A DNA stretch of 12,303 bases from Thermodesulfobacteriota bacterium (GTDB lineage: Bacteria; Desulfobacterota; Thermodesulfobacteria; Thermodesulfobacteriales; Thermodesulfobacteriaceae): assembly GCA_003641645.1 (NCBI GenBank), contig QNAZ01000007.1, positions 1 to 12,303 of the forward strand. Reading direction: 5' to 3'. Below, one piece after another: positions 1 through 6,500 of this stretch; position 1 is the stretch's first letter; every line of letters starts with the position of its first letter. A program made the position numbers and the translations under genes. Below the pieces are notes generated by a model, which saw only the letters and a program-made list of their open reading frames with translations, was not told the origin of the DNA and searched no databases.

Positions 1-122
1 ATAATGTTGAGTTAGAGGTTGAGTTAATAAAGCCTGTGGCATTGGAGGAGGGATTAAGGTTTGCGATTAGAGAAGGAGGAAGAACAGTTGGAGCTGGTGT
101 TATTACAAAAATAATAGAATAA
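1..122 (+). CDS. tuf: Elongation factor Tu, C-terminal fragment (5' truncated by window)
   Basis: EF-Tu is the GTPase that carries aminoacyl-tRNA to the ribosomal A site. Only its last 39 complete codons are here (first full codon at base 3, stop TAA at 120-122). They read as the end of beta-barrel domain 3, including NVELEVELIKPVA and the family hallmark GLRFAIREGGRTVGAGV, followed by a short ITKIIE tail. About nine tenths of the gene lies left of the window, so the GTPase domain cannot be inspected. The L33 gene follows after a 16-bp gap, on the same strand and without a terminator, which suggests cotranscription into the rpmG-tRNA-secE-nusG segment. Identity is secure from the C-terminal motif. 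Whether this is the only tuf copy cannot be told. Confidence 0.96.
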   Translation, partial: NVELEVELIKPVALEEGLRFAIREGGRTVGAGVITKIIE

Positions 123-138
123 AAGAGGTTTTAGAGAT

Positions 139-309
139 ATGGCTAAAAAAGGTGAAGCAAGAATAATTATTCGTCTTCAGTGCACAGAATGTAAAAGAAT
201 TAATTATACAACTACTAAAAATAGACGTAATACACCTAACAGATTAGAATTAAGAAAATATTGTCCATGGGATAAAAAACATACTATTCATAAAGAGGTT
301 AAAAAGTAA
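139..309 (+). CDS. rpmG: 50S ribosomal protein L33 (56 aa)
   Basis: L33 is a small protein of the large subunit near the E site. The start ATG at 139 follows an AAAGAGG-type ribosome binding site in the 123-128 region. The product of 56 residues shows the L33 core: CTECK at 15-19, the NTPNRLELRKYC stretch ending at Cys42, and HTIHKE near the end. It resembles the zinc-binding (C+) class, with Cys15, Cys18 and Cys42, but the position that normally holds the fourth cysteine (CPxC) is Asp45, giving CPWDKKH. Asp could still serve as a zinc ligand, or the site could be weakened. From memory, CPWD forms may occur in sulfate-reducing relatives; I could not check this. The gene sits between tuf and tRNA-Trp, three bases from the latter, a common bacterial order. 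It is too short for a typical ORF cutoff. Confidence 0.95.
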   Translation: MAKKGEARIIIRLQCTECKRINYTTTKNRRNTPNRLELRKYCPWDKKHTIHKEVKK

Positions 310-312
310 GGC

Positions 313-389
313 AGGCCAGTAGCTCAAGACGGCAGAGCACCGGACTCCAAATCCGGGGGTTGGGGGTTCAAGTCCCTCCTGGCCTGCCA
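313..389 (+). tRNA. trnW: tRNA-Trp (anticodon CCA)
   Basis: A complete cloverleaf can be drawn by hand. The acceptor stem AGGCCAG (313-319) pairs with CTGGCCT (379-385), and the discriminator is G386 with CCA encoded at 387-389. The D stem is GCTC (322-325) with GAGC (335-338). The anticodon stem is CCGGA (340-344) with TCCGG (352-356), and the loop CTCCAAA puts anticodon CCA at 347-349, which reads UGG. The T stem is 362-366 with 374-378, closing a TTCAAGT loop. The gene lies between rpmG and secE inside the operon, so it is presumably cut from a polycistronic transcript by RNase P and a 3' nuclease. The three bases before the mature 5' end (GGC, 310-312) are complementary to G386-C387-C388, extending the acceptor helix. 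Confidence 0.98.
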
Positions 390-415
390 TTTAATAATTT
401 TGAAAAGGAAAAAAT

Positions 416-655
416 ATGAAACAAATAGAAACAAAAACTGCAAAAACAATTAAACATAAAGAAGAAAATTTGGTAAGTAAAGGTGTAAAATTTTTAAAAG
501 AGGTTAAAATAGAAACAAAAAAAATTACTTGGCCTCAAAGAAAACAAATATTACTTAGTGCTTTAATGATTATGTTTTTTAGTTTACTTATAGGAGGTTA
601 TCTGGGGCTTTTAGATGTAATTTACAATGTATTAATATCCTTTTTGATGAAATAA
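416..655 (+). CDS. secE: Preprotein translocase subunit SecE (79 aa)
   Basis: SecE is the essential small subunit that clamps SecY in the protein-conducting channel of the inner membrane. The 79-residue product is the short, single-span form typical of most bacteria other than enterics. It has a lysine-rich cytoplasmic N-terminus (1-28), the conserved amphipathic segment EVKIETKKITWPQRKQ (29-44) with the family's TWP motif, and one hydrophobic membrane segment at about 45-66 followed by a hydrophobic tail. The start ATG at 416 follows AAAAGGA about 8 bases upstream. The gene lies 26 bp after the tRNA-Trp CCA end and 1 bp before nusG, the standard secE-nusG pair. Identity rests on the TWP motif, topology and context. 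Confidence 0.96.
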   Translation: MKQIETKTAKTIKHKEENLVSKGVKFLKEVKIETKKITWPQRKQILLSALMIMFFSLLIGGYLGLLDVIYNVLISFLMK

Positions 656-656
656 A

Positions 657-1184
657 ATGAATAAAAATTGGTATTCTATACAAGTTTGGGCAGGTTTAGA
701 GGAAGATATAAAACAAAAAATGGAAAAATTATTAGAAGAAAAGGGATTGAGAGAAAAAATAGAAAAAATTTTTGTTCCACCCCCTAAAGAAATAGAAGTA
801 ATTTTTTCTCCAGAAAAACAAATAACCCAGAAGTTTTATTCGGGATATATTTTGCTTTATGGAGAACTTGATGAAGGGCTTAAAGAGGAAATAAAAAGAA
901 TAGAGGGTGTGCTTGATATAGTTGGAGGAGATAAACTTTATATTTTTAGAACAGAAGAGGTAGAAAAGCTTATTTCTCAGCTTACAGTAGAAGAAATTAA
1001 ACCTAAACCAAGGTATCAATTTATGCAAGGAGATAGAGTTAGAATTACTGAGGGTCCATTTGCTAATTTTATAGGGATAGTAGATGAGGTAAAACCTGAT
1101 AAAGGTAAGGTAAAAGTATTAGTAAGTATTTTTGGAAGAGAAACTCCAGTGGAGATAGAATTTGCTTATTTGCAGAAGATTTAA
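657..1184 (+). CDS. nusG: Transcription termination/antitermination protein NusG (175 aa)
   Basis: NusG binds the clamp of RNA polymerase through its N-terminal NGN domain and contacts Rho or ribosomal S10 through its KOW domain. The NGN domain covers about residues 4-112, starting with WYSIQVWAG and containing FYSGYILL where the family usually has FPGYVLV. The KOW domain covers about 120-175 with GDRVRITEGPFANFIGIV and VSIFGRETPVEIEF, which are nearly diagnostic. The length is normal for the family. The ATG lies one base after the secE stop, and I see no Shine-Dalgarno in the last codons of secE, so initiation is probably by translational coupling. The stop codon overlaps the first base of the AGGAGG serving rplK. 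Confidence 0.97.
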   Translation: MNKNWYSIQVWAGLEEDIKQKMEKLLEEKGLREKIEKIFVPPPKEIEVIFSPEKQITQKFYSGYILLYGELDEGLKEEIKRIEGVLDIVGGDKLYIFRTEEVEKLISQLTVEEIKPKPRYQFMQGDRVRITEGPFANFIGIVDEVKPDKGKVKVLVSIFGRETPVEIEFAYLQKI

Positions 1185-1200
1185 GGAGGAATAAAAGGAT

Positions 1201-1626
1201 ATGGCTAAAAAAGTTATAGCACAAATAAAATTACAACTTCCGGCAGGGCAGGCAACACCTGCTCCACCAGTTGGTCCAGCATTAGGTCAACACGGTGTTA
1301 ATATAATGGAATTTGTAAAAGCATTTAATGAGAAAACTCGTAATCAAGAAGGAATGATTATCCCTGTAGTGATTACAATTTATGCAGACAGATCTTTTAC
1401 TTTTGAGCTAAAAACACCTCCTGCTTCAGTGCTTTTAAAGAAAGCTGCTGGAATCGAAGTAGGTGCTCATAATCCTAAAAAAGAGATAGTAGGGAAAATT
1501 ACAAGAAAGCAATTAGAAGAAATTGCTAAAATGAAAATGCAGGATCTTACTGCTTCATCCTTAGAAGCAGCTATGAAAACTATAGAAGGAACAGCTAAAA
1601 GTATGGGAATAGAAATTGTGGATTAG
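1201..1626 (+). CDS. rplK: 50S ribosomal protein L11 (141 aa)
   Basis: L11 forms the base of the GTPase-associated centre with L10 and 23S rRNA helices 43/44. The 141-residue length is standard. The N-terminal domain begins with KLQLPAGQATPAPPVGPALG (10-29), followed by GVNIMEFVKAFNEKT, the proline-rich face that takes part in factor binding and is the thiopeptide site in other bacteria. The linker ELKTPPASVLLKKAAG leads to the RNA-binding C-terminal domain ending in IEGTAKSMGIEIVD. The ATG at 1201 is preceded by AGGAGG at 1184-1189. The next gene, rplA, starts 14 bp after the stop; the usual rplK-rplA pair. No key residue appears lost. Confidence 0.98.
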   Translation: MAKKVIAQIKLQLPAGQATPAPPVGPALGQHGVNIMEFVKAFNEKTRNQEGMIIPVVITIYADRSFTFELKTPPASVLLKKAAGIEVGAHNPKKEIVGKITRKQLEEIAKMKMQDLTASSLEAAMKTIEGTAKSMGIEIVD

Positions 1627-1628
1627 AA

Positions 1629-1636
1629 GAGGTGAT
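1629..1636 (+). promoter_or_regulatory. Ribosome binding site deciding the rplA start
   Basis: GAGGTGAT matches eight consecutive positions of the 16S anti-Shine-Dalgarno complement and lies three bases before ATG 1640 (GAGG core seven bases away). This supports ATG 1640 over upstream in-frame codons that overlap rplK. Confidence 0.85.
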
Positions 1637-1639
1637 GAA

Positions 1640-2359
1640 ATGGCAAAACATGGAAAAAAATATAGAGAAGCTTTAGCGAAAGTTGAGAGAACAAAAAGAT
1701 ATACCTTTGAGGAAGCAGTAAAATTAGCTTTAGAAACTGCTTATGCTAAATTTGATGAGACAGTAGAAGTTGCAGCTAATTTGGGAGTAGATCCTCGTCA
1801 TGCAGATCAAAGGGTAAGGGGTTCTGTGGTTTTACCTCATGGAACCGGGAAGTCTGTTAAGGTTTTAGTTTTTGCTAAAGGAGAAAAAGCTAAAGAGGCA
1901 ATAGAAGCAGGAGCAGATTATGTAGGAGATGAAGATTTGATAAAAAAGATTCAGGGAGGATGGTTGGAATTTGATAAAGTAGTAGCTACACCAGATATGA
2001 TGCCTGCAATTGGTAAATTAGGAAAAATATTAGGACCTCGTGGTTTAATGCCAAGTGCTAAAACAGGAACAGTTACATTTGATATAGCTAAAGCAGTTAG
2101 AGAAATAAAAGCAGGAAAGATCGATTTTAAAGTAGATAGAGCAGGGGTAGTTCATGCTCCTGTTGGAAAAATATCTTTTGGAGAAAAGAAAATATTAGAA
2201 AATTTAGCTGCTTTTTTTGAGGCTATTTTAAGAGCAAAACCCTCAGCAGCTAAGGGACAATATATAAAGGGGGTTGCGATATCTACTACTATGGGACCTG
2301 GAATTAAAGTAGATCCTAATGATGTAAGAAATTTAATACAAAAATATTCAGGAGACTAA
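1640..2359 (+). CDS. rplA: 50S ribosomal protein L1 (239 aa)
   Basis: L1 forms the mobile stalk near the E site that helps release deacylated tRNA, and in many bacteria it also represses its own mRNA. Signature stretches are GKLGKILGPRGLMPSAKTG in the inserted domain II, KVDRAGVVHAPVGKISF, and STTMGPGIKVD near the C-terminus. I chose ATG 1640 (MAKHGKKYREAL) because it sits just behind a strong Shine-Dalgarno and gives a normal N-terminus and a normal length of 239 residues. The frame is open upstream to 1616, but that would overlap rplK and add eight non-family residues. I saw no clear L1 operator in the short rplK-rplA gap. The gene is followed by the structured leader of rplJ. Confidence 0.97.
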   Translation: MAKHGKKYREALAKVERTKRYTFEEAVKLALETAYAKFDETVEVAANLGVDPRHADQRVRGSVVLPHGTGKSVKVLVFAKGEKAKEAIEAGADYVGDEDLIKKIQGGWLEFDKVVATPDMMPAIGKLGKILGPRGLMPSAKTGTVTFDIAKAVREIKAGKIDFKVDRAGVVHAPVGKISFGEKKILENLAAFFEAILRAKPSAAKGQYIKGVAISTTMGPGIKVDPNDVRNLIQKYSGD

Positions 2360-2370
2360 ATAAATTGAAA

Positions 2371-2492
2371 AGCCCCTTGAGAATCCTTCAAATATGAGGG
2401 TTGCTCTTGGGGCCTAAGACAAGTAGGTGCCTTTTAGAGGCTTAAATGGGAAGAGTTTCCCAGCCTACTTAGAGGCGAAAGGGTGCCCTTTC
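2371..2492 (+). ncRNA. L10-type ribosomal protein leader (rplJ 5' UTR, autoregulatory element)
   Basis: The 168-bp rplA-rplJ gap folds well by hand. Hairpin 1 pairs GCCCC (2372-2376) with GGGGC (2409-2413), then across a U/U loop GAG (2379-2381) with CTC (2404-2406), with further inner pairs. Domain 2 is AAGTAGG (2421-2427) with CCTACTT (2464-2470), enclosing GCCT/AGGC (2429-2432/2438-2441) and TGGGAA/TTCCCA (2447-2452/2457-2462), a three-way junction. A kink-turn can be drawn below it: C-stem GCC/GGC (2412-2414/2474-2476), bulge TAA (2415-2417), then sheared G2418-A2473 and A2419-G2472. A third hairpin is GAAAGG/CCTTTC (2477-2482/2487-2492). In known L10 leaders the L10(L12)4 complex binds such a kink-turn and represses rplJL. 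Position and the AAGAC-x-GTAGG ... CCTAC-x-AGAGG pattern fit that family. The exact fold and mechanism here are inferred. Confidence 0.88.
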
Positions 2493-2514
2493 AAAAAAAA
2501 TAAAAATTATTTTT

Positions 2515-2522
2515 AAGGAGGT
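2515..2522 (+). promoter_or_regulatory. Strong ribosome binding site for TTG-initiated rplJ
   Basis: AAGGAGGT is an eight-base match to the anti-Shine-Dalgarno complement, five bases before TTG 2528. It is what makes the TTG start credible, since no ATG or GTG in that frame precedes the conserved N-terminus. It lies 22 bases beyond the third leader hairpin. Confidence 0.88.
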
Positions 2523-2527
2523 TAACC

Positions 2528-3055
2528 TTGCTTACTCGAGCACAGAAAGCAGAAATTGTTAAAAATTTGAAAAAAAAGTTTGTAAATTCTGAGGGTGTTT
2601 TTGTAACTACATTTAGGGGATTTACAGTAGCAGAAAGTAATGAAATTCGTAAATTAGTAAGAGAAAAAGGAGGGGAATTTAAAGTTGTAAAAAATACTTT
2701 AATAAAATTAGCTTCTCAAGAAACACCTGTTCAACTAGTAAATGATTACATAGATGGTCCTACAGCATTAGTTATTGCTTATAAAGATCCAGTAGAAATA
2801 GCAAAAGTTTTAAATAAATTTATAAAGGATCATCCTTCCTTAAAATTGAGAGGATTTATAATTCAAGGTAAAGGATTTAAACCAGAAGCTATGGAAGAAC
2901 TTGTAAAATTACCTTCTAAAGAAGTATTACTTTCTCAACTGCTTGGAACTCTTCAGGCACCACTTACTAATTTAGTAGGAGTTCTTTCAGCTATTATTAG
3001 AAATTTTCTTTATGTTCTTAAAGCTATTGAAGAAAAGAAATCTAAAGGAGAATAA
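2528..3055 (+). CDS. rplJ: 50S ribosomal protein L10 (175 aa, TTG start)
   Basis: L10 anchors the L7/L12 dimers to the ribosome and, as the L10(L12)4 complex, usually represses its own operon. The N-terminal RNA-binding domain begins (M)LTRAQKAEIVKNLKKKF and includes TTFRGFTVAESNEIR, KVVKNTLIKLA and a GPTALVIAYKDP strand, all typical. The C-terminal helix that binds L12 dimers is the final stretch from about 140 to 170 (LTNLVGVLSAIIRNFLYVLKAI), of ordinary length, so three or four dimers are possible. Initiation is at TTG behind a near-perfect Shine-Dalgarno. A weak start codon after a strong site may suit feedback control through the leader; that is inference. rplL follows after 21 bp. Confidence 0.97.
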   Translation: MLTRAQKAEIVKNLKKKFVNSEGVFVTTFRGFTVAESNEIRKLVREKGGEFKVVKNTLIKLASQETPVQLVNDYIDGPTALVIAYKDPVEIAKVLNKFIKDHPSLKLRGFIIQGKGFKPEAMEELVKLPSKEVLLSQLLGTLQAPLTNLVGVLSAIIRNFLYVLKAIEEKKSKGE

Positions 3056-3076
3056 AATCAAAAAGGAGGGTTAAAA

Positions 3077-3469
3077 ATGCCAGTAACTAAAGAAGAGGTA
3101 ATCGAATTTATTGCTAACATGAGTGTTTTAGAATTATCTCAATTTATTAAAGAGCTTGAGGAAAAATTTGGAGTTACAGCTGCAGCTCCTATAGCAGCAG
3201 TAGCAGCAGCTGCCCCTCAAGCAGGTGCTGCTGAAGCAGCACCTGCTGCAGAAGAGAAAACAGAATTTGATGTTGTTCTTACTGAAATTGGTTCTAATAA
3301 AATTAATGTAATTAAAATTGTAAGAGAAATTACAGGATTGGGGTTAAAAGAAGCTAAAGAGTTAGTAGAATCAGCTCCTAAACCTCTTAAGACTGGAATT
3401 TCAAAAGAAGAAGCTGAAGAAATTAAGAAAAAATTGGAAGAAGTAGGTGCTAAAGTAGAGCTTAAATAA
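3077..3469 (+). CDS. rplL: 50S ribosomal protein L7/L12 (130 aa)
   Basis: L7/L12 forms the flexible multimeric stalk that recruits EF-Tu, EF-G and other GTPases. The N-terminal dimerization domain (about 1-33, MSVLELSQFIKELEEKFGV) binds the L10 helix. A long alanine- and proline-rich hinge follows at about 34-60. The C-terminal factor-binding domain (about 63-130) has KTEFDVVLTEIGSNKINVIK, the GLGLKEAKELVESAPKPLK helix and EEVGAKVELK at the end. The hinge is on the long side, otherwise the protein is canonical. ATG 3077 is preceded by AAAAGGAGGG. A 120-bp spacer then separates it from rpoB, the position of the partial attenuator in E. coli. Confidence 0.98.
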   Translation: MPVTKEEVIEFIANMSVLELSQFIKELEEKFGVTAAAPIAAVAAAAPQAGAAEAAPAAEEKTEFDVVLTEIGSNKINVIKIVREITGLGLKEAKELVESAPKPLKTGISKEEAEEIKKKLEEVGAKVELK

Positions 3470-3507
3470 CTTGGTTATAAAAATATTGTTAAAAATTAAA
3501 ATAAAAA

Positions 3508-3537
3508 AATTTCCTTTAATAAATAAAGGGGGGAATT
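3508..3537 (+). promoter_or_regulatory. Possible attenuator or processing hairpin in the rplL-rpoB spacer
   Basis: CCTTTA (3513-3518) pairs with TAAAGG (3524-3529) around a five-base loop. The flanks AATT (3508-3511) and AATT (3534-3537) can extend the stem across a bulge made by the run of six G. No continuous U-tract follows (CTATTTAAATTTT), so full intrinsic termination is unlikely. In E. coli the same spacer holds an attenuator and an RNase III site, the reason to note it here. The rest of the 120-bp spacer is very AT-rich; a second AT-only stem, TTTAAATTTT (3541-3550) with AAAATTTTAAA (3563-3573, one bulge), reaches into the AAAGGAGG of rpoB. Confidence 0.4.
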
Positions 3538-3589
3538 CTATTTAAATTTTGATATTAAAAATAAAATTTTAAAGGAGGGGATTTTTAAT

Positions 3590-6500
3590 ATGTCTCATTT
3601 TAATCAAAAATTAAAAATAAGAAAAAGTTTTGCAAAGGTTAAGCAAATTCAAGATTTACCTAATCTTTTAAAAATTCCCAAGGAATCCTATCAAAGATTT
3701 CTTCAAGCTAATACCCCTCCGGATAAAAGACAAGATATAGGGATTCATAGATGTTTTTCAAGTGTATTTCCTATTAAAGATTATTCAGAGATAGCAGTTT
3801 TAGAATATATAGATTATAAAATTTTACCACCTGAATATAGTCCTGATGAGGCTAAGGAAAAGGGCTTAACTTATGAAGTTCCTATAAAGTTAAAGGTTCG
3901 TTTAGTGACTTATGATTTAAATCCAGAAACAGGAATAAAGAGTATTAAAGATATAAAAGAACAAGAAATATACTTTGGAAGTATTCCTATGATGACAGAG
4001 GATGGAAGATTTATTATTAATGGAACTGAAAGAGCGGTAGTTAATCAGCTTCAAAGATCTCCTGGAGTAATATTTGAAAAAGATAAAACTCATGCTAAAG
4101 CTGGTAGATTGACTTATATTGGAAGAGTTATACCTGTAAAGGGTTCTTGGTTAGATTTTATATATGACTATAAAGGAAGATTTTTAGTAAGAATTGATAA
4201 AAGAAAAAATATTCCAGCTACAGTATTTTTAAAAGCTATGGGATTATCAGAAGAAGAAATTCTTTCTTTATTTTATCCAACAGAAAAATATAGAATTTTA
4301 GAAGATGGAGTAGAAAAAGAAATTAATTATGAACTTTTGCCAGGACAGAAAGCTTTTATAGATATTGTTCATCCTGAGACCGGAGAAGTTTTGGTGAAAA
4401 AAGGAAAAGTAATAAGTATTGGAGTAATTAAAAAATTTAAACAAGCAGGACTTAAAGTATTAAAATTTCCTCATGAGATAATAATTGGAAAAACCTGTGC
4501 TAAAGAGGTAGTGGATCCAGAAACAGGAGAGATATTACTTGAAGTTAATGAAGAAATTACTAAAGAAAAACTCAATTTATTAATGGAAAAAGGAATAAAA
4601 GAGATTGAGGTTCTTTTTGTAGATGCTTATCGTTATACACCAGCTTTAAAAGATGCACTTAAAATAGATAAAATCAAAACCAGAGAAGATGCTTTAATAG
4701 AAATTTATAAAAAAATGCGACCTTCGAGTCCTGTAACTTTGGAAGTTGCTGAAGCTTATTTTAGGTCTTTATTTTTTGAGCCCACCACTTATGATTTATC
4801 GGAAATTGGAAGATATAAAATAAACTTGAGACTCAATTTAGATATACCTATTACTCAAAGAACTTTAACCTTAGAAGATATAATTGCAATTTTAAAAGAA
4901 CTAATTCGTCTTAGAGAGAATGAAGAGGAAGGAGATGATATAGATAGTTTAGCAAATAGAAGAATAAGATCTGTAGGAGAGTTAGTAGAAAATCAATTTT
5001 TAATTGGTTTGATGAGAATGGAAAGAATTATTAAAGAAAAACTTCAACTTCAAGAAATAGACACTTTAACACCAGCAGAGCTTATAAATAGCAAACCTGT
5101 AATGGCTGCAGTAAAAGAATTTTTTGCTCAAGGTCAGTTATCTCAATTTATGGATCAAACTAATGTGCTTTCTATGCTTACTCATAAAAGAAGACTTTCT
5201 GCTCTTGGACCAGGTGGTTTAACTAGAGAAAGAGCAGGTTTTGAAGTAAGAGATGTTCATCCCAGTCATTATGGAAGAATTTGTCCTATTGAGACTCCAG
5301 AAGGACCAAATATTGGATTAATAGTTTCACCTACTACTTATGCTCAACCTAATCTTTATGGTTTTTTAGAGACCCCTTATAGATTGGTAAAAGATGGAAA
5401 GGTTACAAATCAAGTTATATATTTAAATGCTGCAGAAGAAAAAGATTTAATAATTGCTCAATCAACTATTCAAATTGATGAAGAAGGAAATATTTTAAAT
5501 GAATATGTGCCAGCAAGAAAAAATGGAGAGTTTATTATTGCACATAGAGACGAAGTAGATTTAGTAGATTTATTTCCAGCACAAATAGTAAGTGTTTCCA
5601 GTTCACTTATTCCATTTTTAGAGCACGATGATGCTAATAGAGCACTTATGGGTTCAAATATGCAAAGGCAGGCTGTTCCTTTGTTAAAAACAAAAGCACC
5701 TCTTATTGGTTCTGGAATGGAAAAATCAATTGCTTTAAATTCTGGTCTTCTTTTGATAGCTGAAAAAGATGGAATCGTAGAGGATGTAGATAGCACAAGA
5801 ATTGTAGTGAAATATGATAAAGAAGATAAAGGATTACCTGAAGTGAAAATATATGAACTTATTAAATGGAAAAAATCCAATCAAAATACCACCTTTAATC
5901 AAAAACCAATTGTAAAACCAGGACAGAAAATAAAAAAGGGAGACATTTTGGCAGATGGTCCCTCGATGGATCATGGAGAGTTAGCTTTAGGAAAAGATGT
6001 TTTGGTAGCTTTTATGCCATGGAAAGGATATAATTTTGAAGATTCTATAATAATTTCAGAAAGATTAGTAAAAGATGATGTTTTTACTTCTATTCATATT
6101 GAAGAATTTGAATGTATAGCCAGAGAAACTAAGTTAGGAAGGGAGGAAATAACAAGAGATCTTCCTAATGTGGGGGAGGAACTTATTTCTAACTTAGATG
6201 AAAGTGGAATTGTAAAGATAGGCAGTTATGTAAAGCCAGGAGATATATTAGTGGGAAAAGTAACTCCTAAAGGAGAAACTACTCTTACTCCAGAAGAAAA
6301 ACTTTTAAGAGCTATTTTTGGAGAAAAAGCAAAAGATGTAAAGGATACATCTTTAAGAGTTCCTGCAGGGATTGAAGGGATTGTAATAGATACTAAAGTT
6401 CTTACAAGAAAAGGATTAGAAAAAGATATAAGAGCAAAACAAAAAGAAGATGAAGCAATAGCTAAATTATTAAGAAATCAAGCAGATATTTTAGAAATTT

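Noticed and set aside
732..1028. 98-codon open frame on the minus strand inside nusG
   Set aside because: It is antisense to a clear nusG, is rich in Phe, Lys, Tyr and Asn as expected from reversed AT-rich codons, and has no recognisable motif.
1616..1639. Upstream extension of rplA into rplK
   Set aside because: It adds eight residues unlike L1 and overlaps the rplK end; ATG 1640 has a strong ribosome binding site and the standard N-terminus.
2477..2500. Hairpin GAAAGG/CCTTTC before rplJ as an intrinsic terminator
   Set aside because: On the + strand it is followed by a run of A, not T, so it lacks the U-tract. It is better seen as part of the L10 leader.
5470..5880. 136-codon open frame on the minus strand inside rpoB
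   Set aside because: It is a shadow of rpoB, Ser- and Ile-rich, with no start signals or family motif.
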